From: Roseibium porphyridii
Lineage (GTDB): Bacteria > Pseudomonadota > Alphaproteobacteria > Rhizobiales > Stappiaceae
Reading direction: 5' to 3'
DNA: 64,000 nucleotides
Assembly: GCF_026191725.2 (NCBI RefSeq)
Contig: NZ_CP120863.1
Location: forward strand, 1,716,001-1,780,000
Part shown: positions 8,308-17,040 of the stretch, piece by piece
How the letters are laid out: each line of letters opens with the position of its first letter
Position numbering within the stretch: the first letter of the stretch is position 1
Position numbers and translations under genes: made by a program
The notes under the pieces: generated by a model
The model's input: the letters and a program-made list of their open reading frames with translations, nothing else
Databases searched by the model: none
What the model was told of the DNA's origin: nothing

Positions 8308-9978
8308 TTATATCTTCCAGGCCGGTTCCGGATTGCAGTCCGGGTCCGTAACAACGTCGATAATTGCGGGTCTTTTGTTGGCTAGGGCGGTTTTTATGAT
8401 GCCACCGATCTCGTTTGCCCTGTCCACGCGGTAGCCATCGATACCGAAAACTTTGGCAAGCTCGGCAAAATTGGTGGGATGGAATTCCACTAGATCACCC
8501 ATCCTGCCATCCAGGTTCTCGTACAGCTTTTTCACGCTGCGCAGGCCCTGTCCGAGTGCTGAATTGTTGTTGATGACAGTGACCAGAGGCAGGTTCCAGC
8601 GCTTGAGGGTCTCAAGCTCTCCCATGTGATAGTAAAACGCGCCATCTCCTGAAAAGCACAATACCGGCTGGTCCATGGCGCCGCATTGAGCGCCGATCGC
8701 AGCTGGAAATGCCCAGCCCAGGGAACCTGCTGCGCGAAGATATTTCTGGCCGGGCTGACGGAATTCGGTGAGTTGCGCTGTCCATGTTGCGGAAAAACCT
8801 GTGTCCGCAACAAGTATCCCGTTCTCGGGGAGAGCTTTCCCGACCTCATGGGCGAGCAACTCGGCGGGAATTAGGTCTCTAGGCTCCTTGCTTTTGCTGA
8901 TCGCCTTCTGCAGCCAGTTACGTGCCTCATCTGAGCAAGCATCCAGCCAGGCCTTGCGGTCGTGTGTGATCTTGCTGTTCTTCGCCAAAGCAAGGCAGTT
9001 TAGAGTGAGATCACCTGCCAAGCCGCAGGTGTTGGGGTGCCCGCGGCCGAGTTCGATCGGATCAGCGTCAATTTGAATGACCTGTGTGGTGGGTGCGGGG
9101 ATTGTCCAGTCTGAACTGATCTGATCGCCGCCATGGCATCCGACATAGATGACAAGATCTGCTTCGTTCAGTAGGCGATTGGCATAAGGTGCCGAGTAAG
9201 TGCCGACAACGCCAATGTGGTTTGGGTGTGAGGTTTCAACAACTGAACGCCCGCCCACAGATGTAGCAATAGGAATGGCGTGTTTTTCGGCCAAAACCTT
9301 GATTGCGTCACCGGCGTTTTCATAGAGGCTTGTCACGCCGCAAACCAGTATTGGCCTGGACGCAGATTCCAAAAAAGACGCGGCATTTGCAATGTCTTCC
9401 GGATGGGCGGTGCTGTTGAGTGTTGCTCCTGAACTGGAGAATGCGATGTCGGCCGGACGTCCGTCATAGGCTACCTCTTCAACGCGGTCACCTTTGAGGC
9501 CATCCAAGTCGAGATGCACTGGTCTTCTGGTTCCAGTCTTGGTGGCACGCAGCGCATGTCCCAGCAACCGCGGCAGCTGGTCGACCGTGCGAACCTCTGC
9601 GGTGAACTTCGTCACCGGCTGGTAAAGTGGTGCGTGTGACACCTCCTGGTAAGCGTTCCGATGCTGATGGGTGTCGGGTTTCCGTCCTGTGATAGCGACA
9701 ACCGGAACGCGATCGAGATACGCATCCTGCAGCCCGGCGGCGAGGTTGGCAGCGCCAACAGCCTGAGCCATGCAAAAACCTGTCTTTCCGCTGGCTCTCG
9801 CGTAGCCGTCAGCCATATAGGCCGCTGCCTTTTCGCTATGTGCCAAAATGCGTTTTACACCGCGCTTCTCCAACTCGATCAAGGTGTGCCGAAGGACTGC
9901 ATCAACGAAGAAGACGTGATCCACATCCTCCTGGCTGTCGATTGCGTCCGCGATGATATCTGCACCTGTCCTCTGCAT
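8308..9978 (-). CDS. ThDP-dependent lyase/decarboxylase (acetolactate synthase-like)
   Basis: 556-residue three-domain ThDP enzyme of the acetolactate synthase/decarboxylase superfamily. The N-terminal domain has the catalytic Glu in AHSEKAAAYMADGYARA (about 46-62). The C-terminal domain has the GDG...NN cofactor motif, GDGAFYYHMGELET through TVINNNS (about 442-470). It would break or make a C-C bond next to a carbonyl, for example decarboxylating a 2-oxo acid. It heads a pair with the dehydrogenase downstream and follows two palindromic operator-like sites. Length fits ALS and benzoylformate decarboxylase-type enzymes; no ALS small subunit is nearby, so branched-chain biosynthesis is unlikely. 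Confidence 0.82.
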   Translation of the reverse strand: MQRTGADIIADAIDSQEDVDHVFFVDAVLRHTLIELEKRGVKRILAHSEKAAAYMADGYARASGKTGFCMAQAVGAANLAAGLQDAYLDRVPVVAITGRKPDTHQHRNAYQEVSHAPLYQPVTKFTAEVRTVDQLPRLLGHALRATKTGTRRPVHLDLDGLKGDRVEEVAYDGRPADIAFSSSGATLNSTAHPEDIANAASFLESASRPILVCGVTSLYENAGDAIKVLAEKHAIPIATSVGGRSVVETSHPNHIGVVGTYSAPYANRLLNEADLVIYVGCHGGDQISSDWTIPAPTTQVIQIDADPIELGRGHPNTCGLAGDLTLNCLALAKNSKITHDRKAWLDACSDEARNWLQKAISKSKEPRDLIPAELLAHEVGKALPENGILVADTGFSATWTAQLTEFRQPGQKYLRAAGSLGWAFPAAIGAQCGAMDQPVLCFSGDGAFYYHMGELETLKRWNLPLVTVINNNSALGQGLRSVKKLYENLDGRMGDLVEFHPTNFAELAKVFGIDGYRVDRANEIGGIIKTALANKRPAIIDVVTDPDCNPEPAWKI

Positions 9979-10021
9979 CTTCCGTTCCGATCCGTTGTGA
10001 GACTGTCACCATTCCGGTGAA

Positions 10022-10067
10022 ATTGGTATGACCATTATATACAAAAATATAGATTGGTCTAACCAAT
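10022..10067. promoter_or_regulatory. Pair of FadR/GntR-type operator sites before the ThDP gene
   Basis: Two near-identical palindromes, ATTGGT-ATG-ACCATT (10022-10036) and ATTGGT-CTA-ACCAAT (10053-10067), both match TNGTNNNACNA. Their centres are 31 bp apart, about three helical turns, which favours cooperative binding on one face. They sit in the 89-bp gap between the isomerase gene and the ThDP gene, implying an internal promoter for the last two genes. The natural candidate ligand is the GntR protein at 6668. Confidence 0.65.
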
Positions 10068-10760
10068 TTATGAAATGTCGGAATCTGGTTCTTTTTGGAG
10101 AGCACGGTCCGCACCGGCAGGTAAGAGACCTTGCCGGATCATATGCCAAACACACATATCCAGCCGGTCCTGTCCGAAGAATGTTTCGCCGGCCACATGG
10201 ACCATTGGTGTGCCCCAGTGTCCAAGCGATTTCTGGAGCTCTGCATTTTGCCCGAGCTCCGCATCCAACTGGTGAGGATCATCGCGGACCATCTGATCCA
10301 ACATTGAATAGTCGAGCCCGGCATGCGACATCGCGGCCGCCAATTGGTCACCGGTGTGCCAGCCGGGAGTGCCCGAGAACAACAATGCGGATAAGCGCCT
10401 GTGGCATTCAAAACCTTCTCCGCTCCTGCAGGCCGCTGCGCACAGACGTGTCAATCGATAGATGTAAGGCTGGTGATCGGCGATTTCGCCGGTGTCCAGA
10501 TCCTGCACGACTGGATCAGGGTTCGGCCAGGAAAACCGGATTTCATTCATGACGGCGACCCTTTCGGCATCGCGCCGCAGGTAGCTGAGCAAGGCAGGGT
10601 TTGCCTTGCTGAAAAATTCCGGGTTCCGGATTGCCAGGGGATAGACGGGGCGAAAATCCAGTTGGACACCGCTTTTTGCGACTATTTGAGCAATCCGCTC
10701 GGCCGCGAGGTAGGAATAAGGCGATCTGAGCGTGACAAAAAAAGTCAGGGTTTGGGGCAT
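10068..10760 (-). CDS. DsbA-fold isomerase (2-hydroxychromene-2-carboxylate isomerase-like)
   Basis: 230-residue thioredoxin-fold protein of the DsbA/kappa-GST group. The N-terminal TLRSPYSYLA has the Ser-Pro-Tyr-Ser pattern that replaces a CxxC pair in HCCA isomerases, whose Ser contacts glutathione. The C-terminal GHWGTPMVHVAGETFFGQDRLD carries the cis-Pro loop and the family ending. HCCA isomerases perform glutathione-dependent isomerisation in naphthalene-type catabolism, but the family is wider. It follows the sulfatase by 10 bp in the same operon, so it probably acts on a desulfated product. Exact role unknown. Confidence 0.75.
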   Translation of the reverse strand: MPQTLTFFVTLRSPYSYLAAERIAQIVAKSGVQLDFRPVYPLAIRNPEFFSKANPALLSYLRRDAERVAVMNEIRFSWPNPDPVVQDLDTGEIADHQPYIYRLTRLCAAACRSGEGFECHRRLSALLFSGTPGWHTGDQLAAAMSHAGLDYSMLDQMVRDDPHQLDAELGQNAELQKSLGHWGTPMVHVAGETFFGQDRLDMCVWHMIRQGLLPAGADRALQKEPDSDIS

Positions 10761-10770
10761 TTCAATTCCC

Positions 10771-12252
10771 CTAAGCAGGCGCTACTCGCTCAGGTCCGGC
10801 AGGTACCGTGCCCATCATGCGGTCGAGATGGCGTGCGAGCAAATCCGATTTCAGGGAGGCATAGGCGGGATCGTTCCACCTGCAGACAAATTCGTCGGGA
10901 TCTTCGTGCAGATCAAACAACTCACCGAGGCCGGGATGCGAGTGGTAAACCGCCAGCTTGTAGCGGCCATCGCAAGTCATGCTTGCCTGGGTGTAGTGAG
11001 TGACGGCGCTGTTGCCGAGCGAGTCGTTAAAGTCGGTTACCACGCAGTCCTTGTGCGTATCCGGAATGGATTTCCCGGTCATCAAAGGGCCGAGTGATTT
11101 GCCTTGAATGGCGGGAGAGATGTCCAGTCCGACCAAGTCCAACAATGTCGGCGCGATGTCGATTGTTTCAACCATCGCCCTGGAGCGATGACCTTTGCCA
11201 ATTCCCTTGCCGGCAAAGATGAGAGGTACGCGAACCAGCCCCTCGAAGAACCGACAACCTTTGTAGATGAGACCGTGGTCGCCGAGCAATTCGCCATGAT
11301 CACTCGTAAAAATAATGACCGTGTTGTCGATCGCGCCGGTGTTTTCCAGATGATCCAGGATGCGACCGAAAGCGGCATCGAGGTTTTCAATCATGGCATA
11401 GTAGGCCGCCTTCACCTTTTTTCCGTCAAATCGATCAGGTGGTTTCGATCCGCGAATGTCGCCTTCCTCGATCTGCTGAGTTCGTTTTTCTTCAGGCGAC
11501 AGAACAGGGTTCACAGCGACCCGTTTTTGTGTCCTGACATCAAAAAAACGGGCTTGGTGTGCAATGTCGCTCTGCCGGAAAAGCGGCGGTGTCAGCGTTT
11601 CGCCGTCTCCAAATCTGGCAAGGAACCTTTCCGGCGGGTCGAAGGGAGGATGCGGATCGAAGGGGTTGAGGCTCAAGAGCCAGGGCCCCGAGCGCGCTTC
11701 TTCCATGAAAGATATGGCGCGTTCGGCAATCCAGTTTGCCTGATGCAACTCCGGTTCGGGTCCAATGCGCAAATACTGCTTGGCGTCAGAAAACAGCATT
11801 TTCGGGTCAACGCCCTTGTTTCGCAACCAGGTCCAATATGCGTTGCTGGCCGGTACCCGCTCCCAAGCGGGGTTCTGGCACCACTCGAAGTGCCGGTATC
11901 CATCATCGGGCCTTGATTCAAGATGAGCCGCTGTCGACAGATGCAGTTTCCCGACGAGCCCGCAATCATAGCCATTTTCGTCGAATGTCTTGGTGATCAG
12001 TTTTTCTTCAACGGGAAAGTGGCTGTTCCCGTTTCGGTAGACCTGATGTGCAGCCGGATAGCGGCCGGTCAGAAAACTGGCCCGGCTGGGTGTGCAGATC
12101 TGGTTTTGCACATAGCAATTTTCGAAGGTTGTTCCGCTAGCCACGAGCCGATCGATATTCGGTGTGCGTATCTCGCTATTCCCGAGCGATGCAATCGTGT
12201 CATATCGCATCTGATCGGCACAGAACCAGAGTATATTGGGTTTTGTTGCCAT
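10771..12252 (-). CDS. Sulfatase A (type I, Cys-type)
   Basis: Type I sulfatase of the alkaline phosphatase superfamily, 493 residues. It hydrolyses a sulfate ester after Cys53 in CTPSRAS is oxidised to formylglycine. Metal ligands are seen in FCADQM (Asp13, Gln14) and later in IIFTSDHGELLGDHGL. There is no signal peptide (MATKPNILWF), so it acts in the cytoplasm on an imported substrate. It sits between the TTT permease and the DsbA-fold isomerase in one operon. FGE 1 at 17041 is the closest activator. The natural sulfate ester is unknown; a sulfated carboxylate is suggested by the transporter. Confidence 0.88.
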   Translation of the reverse strand: MATKPNILWFCADQMRYDTIASLGNSEIRTPNIDRLVASGTTFENCYVQNQICTPSRASFLTGRYPAAHQVYRNGNSHFPVEEKLITKTFDENGYDCGLVGKLHLSTAAHLESRPDDGYRHFEWCQNPAWERVPASNAYWTWLRNKGVDPKMLFSDAKQYLRIGPEPELHQANWIAERAISFMEEARSGPWLLSLNPFDPHPPFDPPERFLARFGDGETLTPPLFRQSDIAHQARFFDVRTQKRVAVNPVLSPEEKRTQQIEEGDIRGSKPPDRFDGKKVKAAYYAMIENLDAAFGRILDHLENTGAIDNTVIIFTSDHGELLGDHGLIYKGCRFFEGLVRVPLIFAGKGIGKGHRSRAMVETIDIAPTLLDLVGLDISPAIQGKSLGPLMTGKSIPDTHKDCVVTDFNDSLGNSAVTHYTQASMTCDGRYKLAVYHSHPGLGELFDLHEDPDEFVCRWNDPAYASLKSDLLARHLDRMMGTVPAGPERVAPA

Positions 12253-12293
12253 ATCGCCTGGCCCGTTTCTTTTCTTAGCCTTGAGGGAACCTG

Positions 12294-13784
12294 TTACGCG
12301 GACGCAAGTCTTCGGCGCTTCAACCAGGCCTGAAGGAGGGGCCAGCAGAGCGACAATACGGAGATCGCGAGAAACGCCGCAGCAAACGGGCGTGTGAACA
12401 AGGGTTCTATGCTGCCCCCGGTCGACATCAGGCCGGATCGCAATTGTTCTTCCGCGATCGGCGCAAGGACAAAGCCGATTACAAAAGGCCCGAGCGGCAT
12501 TTTAGCGCGTTCCATAACGAAGCCGACGACACCGAGTGCCAGCATGATCCAGACATCGAAGAAGCTGTTGGCGACCGCAAAAATACCGATAACGCAGAAG
12601 AGGAGTATCGAGGCGAGCAGGTACGATCTTGGTACGTAGAGCATTTTTGCAATGTAAACGACCGCGAACATCATGATGGCGAACATGATCACATTGCCAA
12701 CCAGATACGCCGTGATCACGCCGTAGGCGATTTCCGGGTTGGAGATGAACAAGAGCGGCCCGGGTTCCAGATTGTGCATGATCAATGCCCCAATCAGGAT
12801 GGCGTCGACCACCGAGCCTGGAATGCCAAGAGTGATGAGCGGAATTAATGCACCGCCTACGGATGCATTGTTGGCGGTTTCAGCGGCGATCACGCCGGGT
12901 TCGTGGCCCGTGCCAAACTTTTCGGGTTCCTTAGAGGCGCTTCGTGCCATGGAATAGGACAGCATCGACGCAATGTTTGCGCCGATGCCGGGGAGGATCC
13001 CCACCCATGTGCCAACCAGGCTCGAGCGGAGAAAATTCGGTGCGAAACGGGTCCAATCACCGAATGACAGCAACATGCCTCGGCGGCCGAGTTTGGCGCG
13101 CGGTGGACGCATGTCAATGTTGATGATGTCCTTGAATATCTGACTGACCGCGAAGGCACCGATCAAAACCGGCAGGAGACTGAGGCCGCTTTCGAGCGAT
13201 TCAAATCCGAATGTCAATCGGGTTATGCCGGCCGAGGGGTCGATGCCCGGCATGTGCAGAAGCATCCCGAAACAGGCGGCGATCAAGCCCTTCAGCAGCG
13301 ATCCCTGACTCAGGCTTGACAGCATCACCAGTGCCATCAGCACCATTGTGAAATACTCCCAGGGGCCAAAAGTTACGGCCAGCCGAGAAAACGGAGGCGC
13401 AAGGACAGCAAGAAACAGAAAGGAGACAATGCCTCCGACAAAAGAAGCGGTAATGCCGAGACCGAGCGCACGCTCCGCACGGCCCTTGAGTGTCAGCGGA
13501 TAGCCATCAAAGGTCGTCATGATCGATGATGGGGTGCCTGGCATGCGCAAAAGTGTCGCTGAAATCTGACTGCCTGAGATACCCCCGACATACATACCGA
13601 TCAGCAAGATGATTGCGTTCACGCTGTCCATGAAAAAAGTCAGTGGCAGTGTGAGCGTAATAAGCATCGTGGTCGTCAGACCGGGAATTCCGCCCACAAC
13701 GATGCCCAGTGCGACACCCAGGAAGACAAGCGAGAATGGCAATGGCTGAAGTAGATAAAACAGGGAATCCAAGAAAGGCTGCAT
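12294..13784 (-). CDS. Tripartite tricarboxylate transporter, large permease (TctA family)
   Basis: Integral membrane protein of about 12 segments, 496 residues from ATG 13784 (MQPFLDSLFYLLQP). The family signature GIVVGGIPGLTTTM occurs near the N-terminus, with the related repeat VGILPGIGANIASM in the second half. The start follows GAGAGG; the longer frame to 14138 would overlap the TctB gene. With TctB and the binding protein it imports a carboxylate by ion-coupled transport. Its position between two sulfatases suggests an organosulfate carrying a carboxylate. Confidence 0.88.
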   Translation of the reverse strand: MQPFLDSLFYLLQPLPFSLVFLGVALGIVVGGIPGLTTTMLITLTLPLTFFMDSVNAIILLIGMYVGGISGSQISATLLRMPGTPSSIMTTFDGYPLTLKGRAERALGLGITASFVGGIVSFLFLAVLAPPFSRLAVTFGPWEYFTMVLMALVMLSSLSQGSLLKGLIAACFGMLLHMPGIDPSAGITRLTFGFESLESGLSLLPVLIGAFAVSQIFKDIINIDMRPPRAKLGRRGMLLSFGDWTRFAPNFLRSSLVGTWVGILPGIGANIASMLSYSMARSASKEPEKFGTGHEPGVIAAETANNASVGGALIPLITLGIPGSVVDAILIGALIMHNLEPGPLLFISNPEIAYGVITAYLVGNVIMFAIMMFAVVYIAKMLYVPRSYLLASILLFCVIGIFAVANSFFDVWIMLALGVVGFVMERAKMPLGPFVIGFVLAPIAEEQLRSGLMSTGGSIEPLFTRPFAAAFLAISVLSLCWPLLQAWLKRRRLASA

Positions 13785-13801
13785 ACCTGCGTTCCTCTCA
13801 C

Positions 13802-14302
13802 TTAAGGCAAGTCGATAAAGAAGAACCGGGTAAAGACCCAGTAGCTGGATAGAACCAGTGCCGCGGAAAACCCAACAATTAGAGGTAATTGCCTTACCTT
13901 CATGTCGTTCATCAAAAAGAGGATCAAAGACATGAAAGCGATGCCTGCAGGTGGGAAGGACAGGAGCTTCAGATCCATTGCGGCGACAAAACACACCGTG
14001 CAGACAAATACGATTGCAGAGAGGTATGGTCTTTGAGGCGGTAAGTCGGGGGCGTCCTCGCCCTTTGCAGATGCGTTGTTCAGAGACGGTGCCGGTGCTC
14101 GCAGGGTGCGGAAACCGCGGAGCATCATGATCAGGCAAAGACCAGCCATGATAGCGGCCAATATGCGCGGCAGAGCTGCTGATCCAAGTGGCTCGAAGTT
14201 CGGCGGCGGAAGGGACCCCGCAGCGGAATAGATTGCAGCGCTGAATAGAATGAGGGCGACGCCCACGAAGACCTCCATCTTCGCCGTTTGTCTGGCCGAC
14301 AT
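13802..14302 (-). CDS. Tripartite tricarboxylate transporter, small permease (TctB family)
   Basis: Four-segment membrane protein, 166 residues from ATG 14302 (MSARQTAKMEVF), which follows GGAGGAAC. It has the usual TctB layout: one helix at the N-terminus (VGVALILFSAAIYSA), one near residue 45, then a pair after an acidic linker. The C-terminus SSYWVFTRFFFIDLP matches the common TctB ending of a Phe-rich tail. It lies between the TctC gene (with an intervening hairpin) and the TctA gene, 17 bp before the TctA start. Confidence 0.8.
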   Translation of the reverse strand: MSARQTAKMEVFVGVALILFSAAIYSAAGSLPPPNFEPLGSAALPRILAAIMAGLCLIMMLRGFRTLRAPAPSLNNASAKGEDAPDLPPQRPYLSAIVFVCTVCFVAAMDLKLLSFPPAGIAFMSLILFLMNDMKVRQLPLIVGFSAALVLSSYWVFTRFFFIDLP

Positions 14303-14326
14303 AGTTTTGTTCCTCCGCACTATCCG

Positions 14327-14350
14327 CCCGTGGCTCTGACGAGCCACGGG
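14327..14350 (-). terminator. Intercistronic hairpin between TctC and TctB genes
   Basis: CCCGTGGCTC (14327-14336), loop TGAC, then GAGCCACGGG (14341-14350): a perfect 10-bp stem. It lies directly after the binding-protein gene and before the permease genes. No T-run follows, so it may protect the upstream mRNA or attenuate transcription and thereby favour binding-protein synthesis over the membrane subunits. Confidence 0.6.
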
Positions 14351-14363
14351 TAATGACTGGCGC

Positions 14364-15350
14364 CTATTTCTTGATGTTGTTGTCTTCCGCGACCTTCTTC
14401 AGTGTCGTCAGAACAGCCAGGGACTGTTCTGTTGCTTCAGGTCCGGCCGTCCAGTACGGATCAAGAGAGTTTTCTGAAAACCATGCCTTCATCTCATCGC
14501 TCTCAATGGCGGTCTTGATCGCCGCAGAGAGTTTTTCGGCGGCCTCCGGATCCATATCCTTTGGGCCGAGCCACCAGGCGGGATTTGCCCAGACCACGTC
14601 ATAACCGAGTTCCTTGGCTGTCGGCACGTCCGGCAGATTGGCGAGGCGTTCAGCCCCAAAAAACACAACTGCGTTCACGCCGTTCGGCTGGAACTTCTTA
14701 TATTCCTGAGCCGAAAACAGGGCGATATCCGCGTTGCCTCCAATCAATCTGGCAAGTCGGTCTGCACCACCGGGAGCACCAATCAAACGCGTTTTGAACC
14801 CGGCTGAATCAGCCAGCCATGCGCCGATAAGGTGCGGCACGGTTCCAATGCCAACTGCCTCGACCAGGCTCTCAGGCTCTGCCTTGAGTTTCGTGACCAG
14901 GTCGTTGAGGGATTTGATTTCAGAATCGCTCCTGACGGCCCAGACCGGACTGCCGCCACCTGAAAAGCCGAGAGACGTGAAATCCTCCGGATGGATCTCA
15001 TTGACGCCCAACGCATTTGAAATCAGCATTCCATGCGACCAATGCATGATGGTGTGGCCATCTTGGTCAGCGCTCAGGACTTCCCGGGCAGCGTTTGCCG
15101 ATGCAGCGCCGGGCTTGTTCACGATCACCATGGGTTGCGCGAGCAACTCGTTGTCATTGATGTACTGCGAGATCTTGCGGGCAATGGTATCCGTGCGACC
15201 GCCTGGTTTGAAACCGACATAGACCTTGATCGGCTTGGTCGGAAACTCTGCGGCTGCCTCAGATGTGCCGAGCGCGAGCCAGCCGGGGGTTGCGGCGGCT
15301 GCTACGGCCAATCCAAGGATCGTCCTGCGCGTTGATTTGAATAAAGACAT
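14364..15350 (-). CDS. Tripartite tricarboxylate transporter, periplasmic binding protein (TctC family)
   Basis: 328-residue binding protein of the Bug/TctC family. An N-terminal export signal with a twin-Arg pattern (SLFKSTRRTILGLAVAAAA) ends near residue 34, before EFPTKPIKVYVGFKPGGRTD, the typical start of mature Bug proteins. The IVNKPGAASANAAREV and LIGGNADIALFSA segments form the usual ligand pocket. Bug proteins bind carboxylates through two backbone loops. It is the second gene of the minus-strand operon, after sulfatase B, and likely delivers a (sulfated) carboxylate to TctAB. Confidence 0.87.
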   Translation of the reverse strand: MSLFKSTRRTILGLAVAAAATPGWLALGTSEAAAEFPTKPIKVYVGFKPGGRTDTIARKISQYINDNELLAQPMVIVNKPGAASANAAREVLSADQDGHTIMHWSHGMLISNALGVNEIHPEDFTSLGFSGGGSPVWAVRSDSEIKSLNDLVTKLKAEPESLVEAVGIGTVPHLIGAWLADSAGFKTRLIGAPGGADRLARLIGGNADIALFSAQEYKKFQPNGVNAVVFFGAERLANLPDVPTAKELGYDVVWANPAWWLGPKDMDPEAAEKLSAAIKTAIESDEMKAWFSENSLDPYWTAGPEATEQSLAVLTTLKKVAEDNNIKK

Positions 15351-15415
15351 CTTCTCCTCCCGATGTATGGTTCAGTATTGTTTCCGCTTCGCGTGAGTGA
15401 ATTCCCTTTTTTGCG

Positions 15416-16894
15416 CTAACGAGCGAGCGCGAACCTGTCGCGTGTCTTGTGATTGCTTGCGATCAACCAGTTCAAAATGTCCTCTTTCATTTTGGTTCTG
15501 ATTTCGGCGTGGGCTTCACAATCCCATAGATTGATCATTTCATCCGGATCGGTCTTAAGGTCGAAAAGTTGACCTTCCTGAGAGCCCATGAGATGCACGA
15601 GCTTGTATCTTTCATCGCGAACCATGGTGATGAAGTCAGCGCCTGTGAGCGCCATGTCTCCGGCCTGTTCGCAGTAAACGCGTTCCCGGGGCGTCCAGTC
15701 TTCACCTTTTAGGGCAGGCAGGAGGCTTTGAGCTTCGTAGTCGTCAGGGACGGCAAGCCCGGCCAGTTCAAGAATGGTTGGACCAAAATCAAACAATTGA
15801 CAAAGCCCATCGAGCGTACGCGATCCTTCGAAGCGTTTAGGCGCCCATACAATCGCCGGGACCTTGGTCACCACGTCATACATCGACCACTTCTGAGACA
15901 CGCCGTGATCCCCCAGACAGTCTCCGTGATCCGAAACAAAGATAATGACCGTGTTGTCGATGTAACCATTGTCTTCAAGCGACTGCATTAGCCGGCCAAT
16001 GCTTTCATCGATCATCGTGACATTGGCGTAGTAGTAAGCGCGCATCCGGCGTATGTCTTCGTCGGATCTGTCAGGGTTCCAAAGGATGGAATCGTGGTCC
16101 ACCTCTGCGTCGTGCACCCTTTTGTGCTCAAGGTAAGACGGTTGCCCTGAAAGGTCGGTATCGCTGACTTTTGGGGCTGGTATGTTGTTTTTGCCCATGT
16201 ACCGTTCGGCAAATCTGGGCGTTGGATCATAGGGGGGATGCGGACCGGGGAATCCGATCTGCATGAAAAGCGGTTCTGCTTTCGGTTTCGTGTCCAACCA
16301 CCATTTGGCAAAATTGCCGACAAAGACGTCTGAATGCAGGTTCTCCGGCAGTTCCCATTCGAAAGCACCAAGCGCCCGACCGTAATCGTCCCTTTCCCGA
16401 TACTTTTCGCGCTGTTGTTTCACCAATCCATGCGCGGCAAGTGCTTTATCCCATTCATCGAAGTACCAGCGGCCCTGCAAATAGCGGTCCTTGTTTTCGA
16501 CGATGTAGCGCTCGTCGAACCCTGCATCCGCGTTAAAGGGATTGGTGTGCATCTTGCCGACATTGACACATGTGTATCCGGCGTCGCGCAGCTTCTCGAC
16601 CCATGTGTGCTGCCACAACTGTTCGTTTTCCAGCACTCCGTTCACGTGAGGATAGTAGCCGGTGAAAAGGCTCGCACGGCACGGCACGCAGCTCGCTGCT
16701 GTGATGTGGCAGTTTGTAAAGGACACACCTTCGCTGACCAGACGGTCCAGATGCGGTGTCTCCATATGATCGTGGCCGTGGGCCGCAATCGTATCAAAGC
16801 GCTGTTGATCAGTAATGATAAAGATAATGTTCGGACGATCTTCTTCATCTGCCTTCACATTGTCTTTTTGGTTTTCGGCTTTTCCGAGATTCAT
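15416..16894 (-). CDS. Sulfatase B (type I, Cys-type)
   Basis: 492-residue type I sulfatase. Metal ligands occur in IIFIITDQQRFD (Asp29, Gln30) and VIIFVSDHGDCLGDHGVSQKW. The activation motif is SCVPCRASLFTG, with Cys69 as the formylglycine precursor; the fourth position is Cys, as allowed by the C-x-P-x-R core. The N-terminus is hydrophilic (MNLGKAENQKD), so the enzyme is cytoplasmic. It is the first gene of the TTT operon and diverges from FGE 1 across 146 bp. It differs widely from sulfatase A in sequence, so the operon probably handles two ester positions or two substrates. A phosphonate or phosphate monoesterase activity cannot be excluded. Confidence 0.87.
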   Translation of the reverse strand: MNLGKAENQKDNVKADEEDRPNIIFIITDQQRFDTIAAHGHDHMETPHLDRLVSEGVSFTNCHITAASCVPCRASLFTGYYPHVNGVLENEQLWQHTWVEKLRDAGYTCVNVGKMHTNPFNADAGFDERYIVENKDRYLQGRWYFDEWDKALAAHGLVKQQREKYRERDDYGRALGAFEWELPENLHSDVFVGNFAKWWLDTKPKAEPLFMQIGFPGPHPPYDPTPRFAERYMGKNNIPAPKVSDTDLSGQPSYLEHKRVHDAEVDHDSILWNPDRSDEDIRRMRAYYYANVTMIDESIGRLMQSLEDNGYIDNTVIIFVSDHGDCLGDHGVSQKWSMYDVVTKVPAIVWAPKRFEGSRTLDGLCQLFDFGPTILELAGLAVPDDYEAQSLLPALKGEDWTPRERVYCEQAGDMALTGADFITMVRDERYKLVHLMGSQEGQLFDLKTDPDEMINLWDCEAHAEIRTKMKEDILNWLIASNHKTRDRFALAR

Positions 16895-16962
16895 GTGCCT
16901 TAAATCTCCTCCCAGAGCCTGAGATGCTCAGTATTTGGCTCTTTCTGTCCTTCAAAGGTTGA

Positions 16963-16977
16963 ATTGGTTGGGCCAAA
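16963..16977. promoter_or_regulatory. Possible degenerate GntR-type operator in the sulfatase B/FGE 1 divergent promoter
   Basis: ATTGGT-TGG-GCCAAAA resembles the paired sites at 10022-10067, differing at one consensus position (G for A). It lies between the two divergent start codons at 16894 and 17041, where one bound repressor could control both. Assigned from similarity only. Confidence 0.35.
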
Positions 16978-17040
16978 ATGTCAATTTGTTTTTTTTGGTT
17001 TACTCGACCGCAACGCGGAAGAGGCTCCAGGGAGGTCTGC

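Noticed and set aside
8308..9978. ThDP enzyme as sulfoacetaldehyde acetyltransferase (Xsc)
   Set aside because: No phosphotransacetylase, sulfonate transporter or taurine gene is nearby, and the sulfur genes here are for sulfate esters, not sulfonates. A generic ThDP lyase call is safer.
13785..14138. N-terminal extension of the TctA permease
   Set aside because: The extra 118 codons overlap the TctB gene, are not membrane-like, and the ATG at 13784 has a good GAGAGG site.
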